From Ascaphus truei (Eukaryota; Chordata; Amphibia; Anura; Ascaphidae), in NCBI GenBank assembly GCA_036426205.1, contig CM071570.1, positions 48,720,629-48,784,628 of the forward strand: a stretch of DNA of 64,000 nucleotides, written 5' to 3'. Of the stretch, positions 45,215-57,129 are shown in pieces (position 1 is the stretch's first letter; each line of letters starts with the position of its first letter). Position numbers and translations under genes: made by a program. The notes below the pieces were generated by a model. That model saw only the letters and a program-made list of their open reading frames with translations, made no database searches and was not told the DNA's origin.

Positions 45215-45920
45215 AATCAGCCTGTGAGCCACCTGTTTAGTAGTGGCTGATCTCAGAGGGAAGGCCTCAGGATATCTGGTGGCATAATCTACGACAACCA
45301 GTATGAACTTATGTCCCTTCATAGAGGGTTCTAAAGGTCATACCAGATCTCCACCAATCTTCTCGAATGAGACCGAGACCAAGGGCAGAGGAACCAAGGG
45401 AACTGACTTCTGTCCCTTTTGGCTAGTTAACTGGCATTCAGGACATGTCTCGCAAAGTTTCATGATATCACCATGTATGCCTGGCCAGTAGAATTGGGAC
45501 AAGATGCAGTCCATGGTCTTATCTCTGCCCAGAAAACCACCCCATGGGAGAGTATGGGCTAGGCTAAAAACTTTAGGGACTAATATTTGTCAAATGACCT
45601 CCCTTGTTTGTGTAACCATATTCACATGATATAGGATGTCATTCAGTAGTTCAAAATGTGGAAACACCCTTACACCTTATTCATTCACTGTTATCATTAA
45701 CCCGTACCACCTTCTCATATTGTCTAGCCAGAGTTGGGTATTCCTTCTGACTCTGACGGAAGTCAGGAAGAGCCAGGTCTGGCAAACTTCCCATGTCTGT
45801 CTGTTCCCCATCCTGGTCCTTTCCCACCATGTCTTGTAGTCTGTTGGGCTGACTAAGGACCTAGAGTCCCAGCCTTTCTTATCCAGTCCTCTTTTTCTGC
45901 ACGTCTCTGTTTACGCATCT
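45215..45920 (-). pseudogene. Ty3/gypsy integrase remnant
   Basis: On the minus strand HDIMKLCETCPECQLTSQ at about 45470-45425 is the C-C half of the HHCC zinc-binding domain. It is followed by PLVPLPLVS and FILVVVDYATRYPEAFPLR (about 45312-45254), the first aspartate region of the DDE integrase core. A TGA or TAG replaces sense codons, and the frame breaks several times. Sequence after the core aspartate is missing, so integrase is truncated. Confidence 0.75.
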
Positions 45921-46040
45921 TTAGGATGCAGTGTCTATGGGGAAAGATCTCTGGGGGAAAAGGGGAACAAGTCCCCTTACGGTACCGGAGGAGTAGGCTC
46001 TGTGAGTAGGGGCCAACAATATTCTGAAGTAGGGCCAGTC

Positions 46041-46345
46041 TCAGCCAAGTAGAACAGGGGCAGGTAGCCAGGGAGCAATTCCTACTAGTAGTCTAGCCTC
46101 TCGATCATTCATGTGGAGGAGGATGTTTGCCGTCGGGTATTTCTTTGTATCCCCATGGATACATTCGATATTCCGTGGAGAGTCATATGATAGTCGGTTG
46201 TTTGGAATTAGACCCTCTAGGATCAAAGTTTTTCCAGATCCCGAGTCCACCAAGACTTTTACTGTTTTCCCCTCCACCGATTCTGGGACCAACCACGGAT
46301 TGTGGTCCCCTCGGAGAGAAGCCGTGGCAGTGGTTCTGATATAGG
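46041..46345 (-). pseudogene. Ty3/gypsy aspartic protease remnant
   Basis: The minus-strand frame GKTVKVLVDSGSGKTLI has the protease active-site DSG (46239-46247), then HGDTKKYPTANILLHMN and VGIAPWLPAPVLLG, as in vertebrate gypsy polyproteins. The protease-to-integrase distance is under 0.5 kb where about 2 kb of reverse transcriptase and RNase H is expected. The polymerase has been deleted. The frame itself is open here but has no start and no partner domains. Confidence 0.8.
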
Positions 46346-46779
46346 AACAAATCAAACAAGTGTTCATGGCGCAAAAGAAATAATAGTGCAGTAAATGTGC
46401 AAAATGAACCCAGTGAGTATAAATAAACACTTATATCACATTAGCTGCATCTCCATGAAACGAAATCCTCTGGGGTAGGTACTCTTTGTGGACCTCATAT
46501 GAAGAAGAAAACACAAATGCATGCAAAAGAGTGCATTAACATTTAACTTTATATAACAAACAACACAGAGGGGGAAGGGACAACTCACACTTTCCCCGCT
46601 GGTAAAGAGCAGAGCGCACTCTGGGCGCACTCCAACCCTTCTCCCGAAATGGCTTCTCAGCATGCACACGTGCAGTCTCTCTCTGGTCCGTGTCTCTCAC
46701 TCGCGTCTAGGAGCACTTTGCCTGCTTCTAACGTCAGCCGCATCAGCCAATTGGATTCCTTACTTTGTTGATGTAGGGT

Positions 46780-46870
46780 TGGTACGGTGGCGTAAGAAGC
46801 CCAAAAAGTCCAACGCGTTTTGTCTATATTTTTACTTCTTCTGAGTTTATAGGTCACTCTCTGCTCTTTA
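46780..46870 (-). mobile_element. PLE-like tail with degenerate hammerhead-like motif
   Basis: On the minus strand CAGAAGA (46843-46837), A, a weak GT/AC stem around a long AT loop, AAAA, the palindrome CGCG (46817-46814), then TTGG. It shares CGCGTTGG with the motif family but has lost the CTGA part and most of stem II. Confidence 0.4.
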
Positions 46871-49065
46871 CCAGCAGGAAAAGTGTGAGTTTTCCCTTTC
46901 CCCTCTGTCCTTATTGTATTTTTTTGGGGAATATCTGTCCCTAGAAAGAGTTTAGGAAATCCTTCTGGATAGGAACTTGCACAGGACAGCTCTGTAGTCT
47001 GAGTCCGCCACCTACTACAAGCAGTAGTCTCCTTATCAAGCTGGTTGTCAGCTGTCTCAGCTTACTTCCTGATTGCCCAAGTATTCTTACTGGGTTAACG
47101 TTCTGAGTGCTGGATGAAGGACTCAGATCTATGTTTCCAAGGCATAATTATCAGTACCTGACTTCACCCTGTCACAGTGGTATTATTGATAGTGAAAGAG
47201 GATTTGGGTGTAGTAGGGTGGAGAGCAAAAGGGGAAAGAGTATTTATTATTTTTGGACATGTTAAGCTTCAGGTAACAGTGAGACATCCAGAAGGAGATT
47301 GCTGAGAGAGCGTTGGTGACACGGGACATTAGAGAGCGGTATTGGTCAGAAGAAGAGATGTAGATTTAGGCGTCATCAGCATTGAGATGATACTGAAAGC
47401 CAAAAGATTTTATTGGTTCACCAAGAGAAGCGATATAGGGGGATATTCCAGTAGTTGCGAGTTTGTCATTGCCACACTGCACGGTTTGACATGGTCATAG
47501 GCAGAGGATTAAAACTAGCCAAAATCCATACTGCAAATTACATAGTTTAAATGCATCTATAAAAAGTCACAAGCCCATGGTTTAACAGCCAAAATGCCCA
47601 GATTGTGCTTGCATTTGAAGTGAAATGACCTGAGGTGGTGCTAACTCTATCTAGAGTCTGACATTTGGGTTTTGCTGAGAGATTGGTTTTGCTGAGAGAT
47701 GGGTTTTGCTCACTCTCAGCAAAACCTAGATTTCTGGTTCTGAATGGGACTCACAATACCGATCTCTCCACTCTGAAGGAGCCGAGAAAAATAATGCGAG
47801 TTATTAGAAGCACTTTTGCATTTTACATTACTAGAATTCAGCTAGTATTCCAAAAATGCGAGTTTGAGCACTTGGATGGAGAAGGGAGTTAAATGTGGCA
47901 AATACAGAAGGTGTTGAGGGTTAGAAGACAGAGATAGTATGAGAGAAAAAAGTAGGTTTGCTTGGTAACGTAAAGGGCATTGTTATTGTAGAAGAGTAGA
48001 AATTTATAGGGGAGGAAAATCCTTTAGAGTGGGATTCCGTCCAGTAACGTTCAGCCGTGCGTGAGCACTTTTGGAGGTAGCAGGTAGCTCTTGTGTGCCA
48101 TGGTTGTAATGTCTGGGGACGACGTGTGGTGTCAGGAGCTGTCTTATCTAAGGATGATGAAAAATGATGTTGTATAGAGAGGTTCCCAAGTCACTAATCT
48201 CTGTTTTTTTTAACAACCTCTAGTTGTGTGTGCACCCTATGGACAAAATAAAAGTGTTTTTTTTTTTCAATTATAAAGCTTTTATTCAAATACATTTGTT
48301 GCCTGTGTGGTCTGCTAGAAAAATCAGAATTGCCTAAACCTGGAAACATAAAAAAAAATTGTATTATCAATTCTTAATTATTCTCATTTTATTTTTTGTA
48401 TTTGATTTCAAATATTTTCCTTTTGCAGATATGGCAAAAGGACTGGTTGTTTTGGCAAAAAAATTAAAAAATCCATTTACTGTAATCATAAATAAAATAT
48501 TATTTTGGTGAAATGCCAGAAAGAGGTGAGATGCAAATAAAAAATACCACGTCCGAGCGTATTCACATGTCTTAGACAGGTCCACAAAGTGGCCTTTCCC
48601 CATAATAACTAAGCATACAATGCTTCCACTGCAGCCAGGGATTCTGGGTAAGGATATGCAAATGAGCACTCACAGTGTGTCACTTTTTGCCTCTTGTCCA
48701 CCTGAACATGGACACCTATATGCTTGGGCCATGGATATAGTCGCTCGCATTATGGATGCTGCCTTATGCTTAGGAAGAGGTGACAATGATTCTATTTGTG
48801 GAGGCAAAACGTTTCCAGCAGGTGGAGCATGTACTGTGTCTCCACATGAACTGGTAATTTGTGCTGGCAGTTAAATAATGTGTGTATTATTAAAGGGTAA
48901 GTGATTAACTGTAATTTACAAGCTCCTACTGGAATATTTGTACGTTCATTTTCCAATCACTATAATTTGCAATGCGTCTTCATAAATAAAAAGAGGGACT
49001 GGAAAACTACATTACTACAGTTTAATGGTTTTTACAGCTGTTTCGTCTTGGGCACACCCTCTTAT
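46871..49065. other. Mostly unassigned; one dispersed repeat
   Basis: Around 47240-47440 a GACATCCAGAAGGAGATTG, GGCGTCATCAGCATTGAGATGATA segment looks like a dispersed repeat, but I cannot place its family. GGTTTTGCTGAGAGAT is duplicated at 47671-47702. No gene was seen. Confidence 0.35.
48555..48705. mobile_element. Short element with octamer-like end, copy 2 (reverse)
   Basis: This is the reverse-complement counterpart of 39061-39200: a perfect octamer ATGCAAAT at 48656-48663, GGGATTCTGGGTA, then GCATACAATGC, CCTTTCCCCATAATAAC. Confidence 0.6.
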
Positions 49066-49069
49066 TGCT

Positions 49070-49320
49070 TAACCAGTGTTAGGAGTGACTCAGGGAGTAA
49101 AGACACTGACTGAAAACAATGACACTAAGTTTGAAGCAGGGGAACTTGGTCTAAATCCTGGTGTCAGCTCCTTGGGACCTTGGGCAAATCACTTTATCAC
49201 CTTGTGCCTCAGGCACAAAATAGATTATAATCTCTATGGGGCCAACAAAAATTCTATATACAGCACTACATACACTGTCAGCGCTATACAAGACAGAAAT
49301 AATTTTGTATTATTATAAGT
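49070..49320 (+). mobile_element. tRNA-headed CORE-SINE
   Basis: A tRNA-like head has a B box GGTCTAAATCC at 49148-49158 (consensus GGTTCRAATCC). It is followed by the CORE-SINE centre GACCTTGGGCAAATCACTTT and GTGCCTCAGGCAC near 49180-49215. A LINE-like tail (CACTGTCAGCGCTATACAA) ends it near 49300. This three-part layout is typical of V-SINE and CORE-SINE families, which are mobilised by a partner LINE. Confidence 0.75.
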
Positions 49321-49870
49321 GTAAATTATTGTCTGTTCTCTGAGGGCAGATTGTCTTTTAGATATAAGTAAGCAGGTTACCAAAGATGAATAAGAACTTT
49401 AACACCTTTATTTCAAATAGTGCTTTTCTCACAATGGGACTCAAAGTTCATCACAATTACAGTATAGTGCGCATTACGCAGCACATGGTAATTTTTACAG
49501 ACACGGTGAGGTACAGTATGAATAGTTTCAACACATAAAATATAGCACTTTGTAGAGTATTTGGTTTCCAAATCTAGTACTGATCACTTGTCAATATTGT
49601 ATGTGTCATTAATCTCACTAATGTTAAAACAGCAGCAGAATTTACTAAGTGATGTAATGCCATAAAACACCTTGCACAAGGCAAATAAGACTAGCAAAAT
49701 CCCAATAGTACCCAGACAATCTTGATCAAAATCCAGCAAATCCAACAAAGTTCTGGAAGGTCATCAATAATATATTCCATCCTCATTCAATTAATGCTTT
49801 GTAGGATGTGCTACTTCCCTACTATCATGGCACAACCCTAACTACAATCATGACGTTCAAACTGTGATTA
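49321..49870. other. No gene seen
   Basis: AT-rich sequence without coding or repeat features that I can support. Confidence 0.35.
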
Positions 49871-49879
49871 CCCCTACAG

Positions 49880-51625
49880 CTCCATGCCCTCCAAACAGTG
49901 CTTACAATTTGTCCCAGTATCTGAAGAGAAGATTACACAGCTGCTAGTAGCATTACAATTAAACACACAACGTCCTGACCTGACCTACGGCAAGTTCTAC
50001 GACACTGTGCCCCAGTCACTGCCATACCAGTTTCCTCACTAATCAACTCTATTTTTTCTTCAGTCCATAGCCCACAGACCTGGAAAACTGCCAGACTTGT
50101 CCCAGTCTTTAAAAGTAGGGACAAAAACACTGTCTAACTACAGACCAATTTCACTTCTCCCGATACTATCCAAAGTCAAGTAAAAATGTATCCACAATTA
50201 AGCGATTACTATTATTTCTTAGTCAACTTCAATTTGGCGTTTTCCCAAACCACTCCAGGGTAACTACCATCTTAATAGTTGGCAATGAGATCTAGTGTGG
50301 ATGGGACTGGGACAATTTACTAGTGCAATAGTCCTAGTTTTTGTAAAGACTTTTGATACTGTTGACCATGTTATTTGGCTAAACAAGCTTCAGTGCTCTG
50401 GAACAGGGGAACATGCTGGTTTCACGTCTACCTATTGAGTAGATCCCAATACAGTATGTGTCTGTCTCTTTTTCTAACACGAACCCCTTGGATTTCACCT
50501 GTGGGGTCCTGCAATGCCCTATTCTGGGACCCCTATTATTTTCAGTCTTCATTAATGATCTATCTACAGCTTGTAAAGCAGCTTCAATGCACATGTATGC
50601 GGATGACACTATCTTATATGCACACAGCCCTAGCCTCTCTGATCATGGACAGGTACTTAAATCTCATTTTCAAGACTTGAATACTGGATTTTCCAGAACA
50701 AACTGTTTTTTTTAAACACTGTCAAAACTGTAACTATGGTATTCAGCTACATTTCTAAAGCTTCCAACAACAGATCTACAGATCAGAACCAACGCTAACA
50801 CCATTCTAGCCCCTTTCACTAGTTTTACATAACTGGGCATACTGTATGGTGTGACTCCCATTGCATACTGATATTCTGACATTCAAAACCTACAGTATGC
50901 CAAACTAGGTGTGCTTCATAGGAGCAAATCCTCCTTAAGCCCACTAGTCACAACGTGCATCGCACAGCAGATGCTAATGCCTTTATAGACTATGGGGACT
51001 AAATATATGGTACAGCACTTCAAACTCACCTAAGCAAACTAGACACCATCTGCAACGTAATATGTCGCTTTGTCCTCCAATGTAACTACAACATACACCA
51101 CTGCAAAGTGTTCAAAGAAATAGATGGGCTATCACTTGAGTCCAAGCACAAAGTACATTGTTCCTGTCTTGCTTTCAAATGCTTTCTGGACAAGCTAGAC
51201 AGTTATCTTAACATGCCCCACACCTCTACCACATGTGGCACTTATCACCTGAGAGCTGACTCCAAAAGACTGTTCATGGTCCTATGGTTTAACAAAATAA
51301 TCTGGTCGCTCCTCCTTCTGTTACCATGTACCTCGCAACTGGAACAACCTACCAGAGACTCTCAAATCCGTCTCTGTATTCAATTCTTTCAAAACTTCAT
51401 CTGTCTCACATTTTAATTTGGTTTGTAACTGTTACTGTATATAAGCTCATAACCTATGTTGCCTCTAACTATCCATGAAATGTCTGTAAATATAACTTAT
51501 AGCCTCTGTTCATTTAATATAACCATGTATTGTCATTATAACTCTGTACCCAGGACACACTTCAAAACGAGAGATAACTCTCAATGTATTACTTCCTGGT
51601 AAAACATTTTATAAATAAATTAAAT
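49880..51625 (+). pseudogene. CR1/L2-type LINE, reverse transcriptase and 3' end
   Basis: The plus strand carries, across shifted frames, NYRPISLLPILSK (near 50140-50180), VKTFDTVDHVIW (near 50350), GVLQCPILGPLLFSVFINDL and HMYADDTILYA with the YADD catalytic box at 50596-50607. The carboxy-terminal ICRFVLQCNYNIHHCK lies near 51050-51105. The order matches blocks of a non-LTR reverse transcriptase. The 3' end has ACTCTCAATGTATTACTTCC and ATAAATAAATTAAATAAT. Endonuclease and ORF1 are absent: a 5'-truncated, frameshifted copy. Confidence 0.88.
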
Positions 51626-52248
51626 AATAAAAAAATAACTTAAATGGGCTGTAAGGTGTTTTTCAGATCAGGAATGTGTCATATGGCATTTAAATACCTA
51701 GTAATTATGAATCTATGTATTTTCTATTTAAAATAAGGAAATGTATAAATATATAAAAAAATCATGTGTATAATTGATAGTTTCCTTAATCTATGTACTT
51801 AGTTACTTTATGTCTGAAGCACTTCTTCCCATAATATGTTATTTCTATTACTTGTTATTTATATGATTGTCTTGTGTATTACTGCTGTGAAGCGCTATGA
51901 CTGTACATTAATGGCACCCACTATATAAAGACATACATACTTCCTCAAATAAACATATTTTATTGGTCTGCCAATATCCCTATCTGGTGTTAACGTCCAT
52001 TTAATGGTAGTTAACATCACATTGGGTGGCTAACCTGTACAAGCTTATGATGATTCTGCCCCTATATATTTGAGATTAATAGGGGTGGAAACCTATATAT
52101 TTGCCATAGAACAATGCATAGAACAATATATACAGAGAATATTTGTAAGACTTAACAGTATGCATTGTTAGTAATTCGAACATACTCTAGGGAGGGATCC
52201 ACAAAACCTCTGGTAAATCAGGACACAATACCCTGAAACAGAAACAGA
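51626..52248. other. LINE-tail-like scrap, otherwise empty
   Basis: GAAGCGCTATGACTGTACATTAATGGC and CTATATAAAGACATACATA at about 51895-51945 look like the 3' end of a second CR1-type element. The rest is AT-rich and unassigned. Confidence 0.35.
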
Positions 52249-54111
52249 TGTTACGCTACTGTGAGGATGCGGGGATCGCGGCGTTCACAGGGCGACCCCT
52301 CCTCACCTCCGAATGCCCCTGCTGCCGTGTGACGGCTTCCTCTCCTCACCCGACCTGCTCCCGCTGTGCGGGGGCGCCTCCCTCGCTCCCGGCGGGCCAA
52401 CGCTGCCCCGCGGCCTCTCAGGGCTCTGGCGGTTCCCTCGGGTCCCGGGCGCGCGCTCTCCGACCTTACAGAGCGCGCGCCGGGCAAGTATAATTTATTC
52501 ACTGCACTAGCAGTGAAACCAAGCCCCCAAATATCACAAAGGCTGCCACTTAACCCCAAAGCTCCCCACCTGGCTGCTTATTATAGGAACCAATCCAGGA
52601 CAACTCCTCATGTTCCTCCAGGTCTGCCTCCATTCCCTATTGATTTGAGGTACTAGGGGAGCCCCTGCTACAGCCACAAATGGATATGGATGTGAACGGT
52701 GCTTTGGGTGTGAACACAGTAGTAGAAGGTGATGAGAGAGAACCCAATATAGCACTCAGGTTCACACTCTGGAGATGAGTGAATGATTTAAAACATAATC
52801 TTTATTAGTAGCAACGTATATAAAACAATGGAGCTCGTGCATTACCATACAGGGTATTAGTGCCCCGACGGTCACTCTTAGCCTCGTTCAGGAGTGTTTA
52901 CAGGGTTAGTGCTCTGATGTATATGAGTACTGAGTAACGTTGCCTGCAGCAATACTGAAGCTGCGCTGCTGTGTCCGGATTCCTTCACAGCAGCAGTGAG
53001 GTTATACCTTCTGTTAGTGCAACAGCCTAGCCCTCTGATATATGCTGAAGTTACATATTTGTCTCCTATCATCAATGTCTCCCATATTGGGGTCCAACTG
53101 ACCTTTTCCATGACCTACAGTCAGGGTACTTACCACTGGTAATAGCCACGCAGGTTACTGCAGGTCAACACACTCCTGCAGAACAGCACTCAGAAGGTTA
53201 CCTTAGGTCATTCTGACACTGTTTTGGGTATGCGATTTTTTACAGAGGAGCATAGCTGATTGCACAATTACCACCACTGATATACATAGTGTATTTGTTT
53301 ATATGTTTATCAGTTACTACTGGTCACATTTACCATGTCATACTAGGGTCTATGCAGTCATTACCCTTGTGATCTGTAGTCTCAGTACCTACCCGGGCAC
53401 ACCCAGATTATTCACTCATTACACAGGTCCATACCAGGATTTATGTGCTGTCTTGTTACCAGTGGTTTATTAAAATTACCTGGTACACACAAACAAGTCT
53501 TATCCGGAGCCAATATGGCTATCATTTATTAGGATCAACCTACCTCCAGTACGTTGTTCTATCATCCATTGTTTTATATACGTTGCTACTAATAAAGATT
53601 ATGTTTTAAATCATTCACTCATCTCCAGAGTGTGAACCTGAGTGCTATATTGGGTTCCATCTCTTCACCTTATACTACTCTGATCCCCATTGGTCAGCCA
53701 TGATATATATGTGCTGCCTCTCTCACAGCGCTCGACATAGTTTCTGCTTACAGACGTCTATTCTGGCTTTCCCTTTGCTCTTCGTTATTCAGGTTGCGAC
53801 CCGGCTTGGCGGATTTTCCTCTCTGGCTCTGGACCCCGGCTCCCACCTGACCTTGCAGCTTCTCTCATCCCTCGACCACAGCTTGGACCTCGACCTCCCT
53901 GATCTCTCTCTCCCTGACCTTGGCTTACGGCAACCACTTTGTCTCTTCTGTACCAGTACCGGCAAGTATTGCTACACCTATTCACACCTGGCCTGGCAAC
54001 GCCGAAACACTACACTACGGACACGCTCCTTCTGTTGCGGGTGCGTGCACATATATGTCCCCACCTCAGTATAAGAGACGAGTCTGGTCTGCGGGCAGCA
54101 CCGGCGTAACA
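52249..54111 (+). mobile_element. Ty3/gypsy LTR split by a nested foldback
   Basis: The element begins TGTTACGCTACTG and ends CCGGCGTAACA. Its last 130 bases match the end of the solo LTR at 444-1428. The outer LTR parts (52249-52725 and 53672-54111) add up to about 915 bp, close to the 985 bp of the other copy. The GC-rich first half is CpG-dense with GCGCGCGC sites. No 5-bp duplication flanks it (ACAGA against GCTAC), so one end may have recombined. Confidence 0.7.
52726..53671. mobile_element. Foldback element with perfect 93-bp inverted arms
   Basis: The arms 52740-52832 and 53565-53657 are exact reverse complements, 732 bp apart, with slightly diverged extensions (AAGGTGATGAGAG against AAGGTGAAGAGAT) to about 52726 and 53671. 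The right arm includes ACTAATAAAGATTATG, a poly(A)-signal context. The interior has no coding. Perfect arms inside an older LTR point to recent insertion or arm-to-arm gene conversion. Confidence 0.75.
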
Positions 54112-54239
54112 GCTACCTGAGTTAACTATTCCCTAAAATAATTACATACAAAAAAACAGCCATAATTGAGCTCATTGGCATAGGATTAAGGTCATATTAG
54201 ATTTATTAAATTGCATAAATTTACATAATATGCCGTTAT

Positions 54240-54390
54240 GTAAGTCTTGCCATTACTTCTACACTCAGTGTAACTATGTATTTGTAACCGTGTATTTGTC
54301 ATTAAAACTCTGTGCCCAGGACATACTTGAAAACGAGACGTAACTCTCAATGTATTACTTCCTGGTAAAACATTTGAGAAATAAATTCAG
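54240..54390 (+). mobile_element. 5'-truncated LINE 3' end
   Basis: CTGTGCCCAGGACATACTTG, CGTAACTCTCAATGTATTAC, TTCCTGGTAAAACATTTGAG and AAATAAATT match the 3' end of the LINE at 51520-51620 at about 85-90% by eye. Confidence 0.75.
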
Positions 54391-54882
54391 ACAACGAAAT
54401 AGGGCTATTGCTTGAGCTGAGAGAAAGAGAGGAGAGGGAATAACTCTACTGTATGTTAGTGAAATCATTGCTTACTCTGGTATTACACCCATACAGGCTC
54501 AGCAAAAGCCACATTTGAGGGTTTTGTTGTGAGTAATGGTGATTAGCTCTGACTTACAGTAGCTAGCATAATGTTACTTCCCCATGTTGACCATAACAGA
54601 GCTTAGTGAATAGGGGATGCTACGATGATGTAAAAAATGGAAAAGATGGTGCCATCATACATCAAAAAACATAATAAAATATTAATAATAGTGATTCTTA
54701 ATATATAAGTGGCTCCACTTAATCAGTGCTATATAAATAATACAAAAATTACAATGCTACTACAAAGCAACACAAGATCAAAAGATCATAAACAAGGTGT
54801 GTACTATCTGTGCTATAAACACATAGGATGGATATATAGTTTCAACCTCATCTGCTACGTAACTATGTAAAATGCATACATA
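54391..54882. other. No gene seen
   Basis: AT-rich sequence between the LINE tail and the next LTR, without supported features. Confidence 0.35.
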
Positions 54883-56610
54883 TGTAGCCAGGTCCCCTCT
54901 GGTGCGTGTGCCCTCCCTCCCTGTGCTTACCTCCGCGGTGACTGGGAGGGATGCGGACGGTTGCGGGGGCATATAGGGATCGGGCGCGAGTACGTGCATC
55001 TGCCCGTGTTCTGGAGGGGGGGCATGTAGGTGCCGTGCGGGGGTCGCGTCGCCGGGGATGCCCGATGGCTCCTGCGGCTCCTGCAGCTCCTGCGGCTCCT
55101 GCGGAGGGGGCCACCATCTTCTGTGTGCGTGTGCATGCGCCGTATCACGGAGCGACGGGAGGCACTGAGGCAGGTCGTGCATGCGCAGTGAGAAGCGCGC
55201 AAAGCACTAGCCTACCAGGGAAGGCTCTTGGAAGGGACTACAAGTCCCATGAGCCTCAGGAGCACCACACATGCCAGGGAGCCTATAGGGCTGTAGGATC
55301 TTCCTGCTAGAGGAGATAGATACATTTCACGGGGTTTGAGACAGTCAGTCGGTGCCAGGAGAGTCTAGGGGAAGGAGGTGAGGGTGCAGGGGTCAGTGGC
55401 CCACTGCACTAGGCCAGCAGCCCCCTAGCCCCTAGTTAGCCCCTGAGCCACTCAGTAAGATTGTGCTACTTCAGGAACAGGCCCTAGGTTAGGGACTCTG
55501 CCCCATTAGTGTATGCATTGATAGTTAGGGACACAGCAGACACTGCGTTTCCTACCAAGAGGCTTGAGAGCAGGCCTGCTCCGCAGAGAGAGGGGAACTG
55601 TATCCAGGGACTGCCTGACCGATCACACGCGGGTGAAACTGGACGTCATCCAGGAGGTCGTCGGATCCTTTTTGAAGATCCTTTGAACACCCAGGTGCCG
55701 TCGCACTGGGTAGGTATTGTTACGCACGTGCACCACCTACAGAGTACTCACACATAGTGGCAGCACTGTGCTGGGAGAGGACTGAGGCAGACGCAGCTAG
55801 CTGGAAAAACCTGTCCCTGCCAATAATAGACTCCTTGTCTGAGCCCAGGTGTTAACAACAGCAGCAGCAGCAGCAGCTATCCATAAGAGGGGATACTCTT
55901 TGAATTATCCATTGCCTGATTACATCCTGTTTTCGGTAAGCAGGTACCCCCACCCGAGTTGGAGAATCTTGCTTGAACCTAATATATGTTTTTATGTACT
56001 ATTTTATGTGTAATAAGTGTATTTTAAGATATTAATGATATGCCATATTAAATGCCATTGTGAGTAGTTACCTGTTGTTCTCAGCGTTTGTTAAGTGTTG
56101 TTTGTTTATGTATGTGTATGTTTTACAGTATTATGCTATGATTTGATTTCTTTGTATATTTACATGTTTACCCTTACCACGTGGAGCATCCAATCGGACG
56201 GGCGATTTCCGTGGCTCTGGTTGTATATTTTATAATATATATTTTATAATATCTATTAGAATTGCTTTGATCATTACAGTGTTGAGCGCCACTGATATAA
56301 CTTCTTTTCCACTTCTATAGCCTGACTAGGGGTCAGGGTTATATCACCGGCTGCCAGCTCACTGTGGGATATAGCGCTACCTATTTGTTTTTTCTATTGT
56401 GACTTATAGAGTATAAGATATATATGTACAGTAAAGTTCATTATTGCTTTATCATACCATTTTGTGTTATTGGTTTGTGTCCTGTGAGGGCCCCTTCCCA
56501 CCCTGTCAGGATCCCTCTCAGGTGGAGGCGTTGCACCACGAGATTAAGAATGTACCCCAGGCTCCCCGAGCAGAGGTTTAGGCTCCTCAGGGCCACACAG
56601 GTAATATACA
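54883..56610 (+). mobile_element. LTR family L3, copy 1
   Basis: It starts TGTAGCCAGGTCCCCTC and ends CACACAGGTAATATACA. A CpG-rich first third has a CTCCTGCGG/CTCCTGCAG repeat at 55070-55105. Landmarks shared with copy 2 include CTGAGCCACTCAGT, GGATCCCTC, GGTGGAGGCGTTGCACCA and CCCAGGCTCCC. No target duplication was found. At about 1.7 kb it is longer than copy 2, so it may hold inserts. Confidence 0.6.
55857..55880 (+). repeat. Short CAG repeat
   Basis: About seven CAG units within the LTR copy. Confidence 0.9.
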
Positions 56611-56648
56611 GCATTAGTGGCGTCTGTATTCACAGAGAATACCCGTTA

Positions 56649-57038
56649 GGCCTCGGCCATGTTTACCGCTTGCTGGCGGAAGCGTGCTGACGCGCGCTCC
56701 CGCTCAGCACTGAGCCCCTACGGCCGCAATTAGAGCGGCCTTAGTAGGGGCTCACCTGCGCTTCCGCGCGCTTGCGGAAGCGCAGGTCTTAGGGAAATTT
56801 AAAATTCCCCCTCTTGCCGGCACGACAGGCCGGTCATGTGAGCGTTTCGCCCAATGAGGGCGAACCAGCTCCGTGACATCACTGGCCCACCCCTGGACAG
56901 TGACGCACCCGCCCCGGCCCGCCCCCTGACGGCCTGCTGACAGCGCGTGCGATAAGCAACCGCAAGGCCAGGGAAAGCACCCGCTTTCCCTGCGCCTCAG
57001 CGCGCCTCAGCACGCCAGCAGGGAGCATGGCCGAGGCC
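56649..57038. mobile_element. PIF/Harbinger-type MITE, 390 bp
   Basis: Terminal inverted repeats GGCCTCGGCCATG and CATGGCCGAGGCC are perfect for 13 bp, and similarity continues inward. TTA stands immediately outside both ends (56646-56648 and 57039-57041), the 3-bp target duplication typical of Harbinger elements. The interior is GC-rich with a palindromic CTTCCGCGCGCTTGCGGAAG. No transposase is encoded, so it depends on one in trans. Confidence 0.85.
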
Positions 57039-57042
57039 TTAC

Positions 57043-57092
57043 ACATAGATACATACATACATACATGTACAGTACATACATACATACATATC
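57043..57092 (+). repeat. (CATA)n microsatellite
   Basis: ATACATAC units flank a GTACAGTAC interruption. Confidence 0.85.
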
Positions 57093-57129
57093 CACAAATC
57101 CCCATCTGAATGTCAGGTATGATGAAAGA

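Noticed and set aside
46041..46430. The 129-codon frame as a host aspartic protease gene
   Set aside because: It lacks a start and sits upstream of an integrase remnant on the same strand, so it is a gypsy fragment.
52862..52890. CTGAACGAGG on the minus strand as a hammerhead-like motif
   Set aside because: An extra base splits CTGANGA, and GAAA is missing.
55060..55110. CTCCTGCGG/CTCCTGCAG repeat as a coding Ala/Pro tract
   Set aside because: It is inside an LTR with no supporting gene structure.
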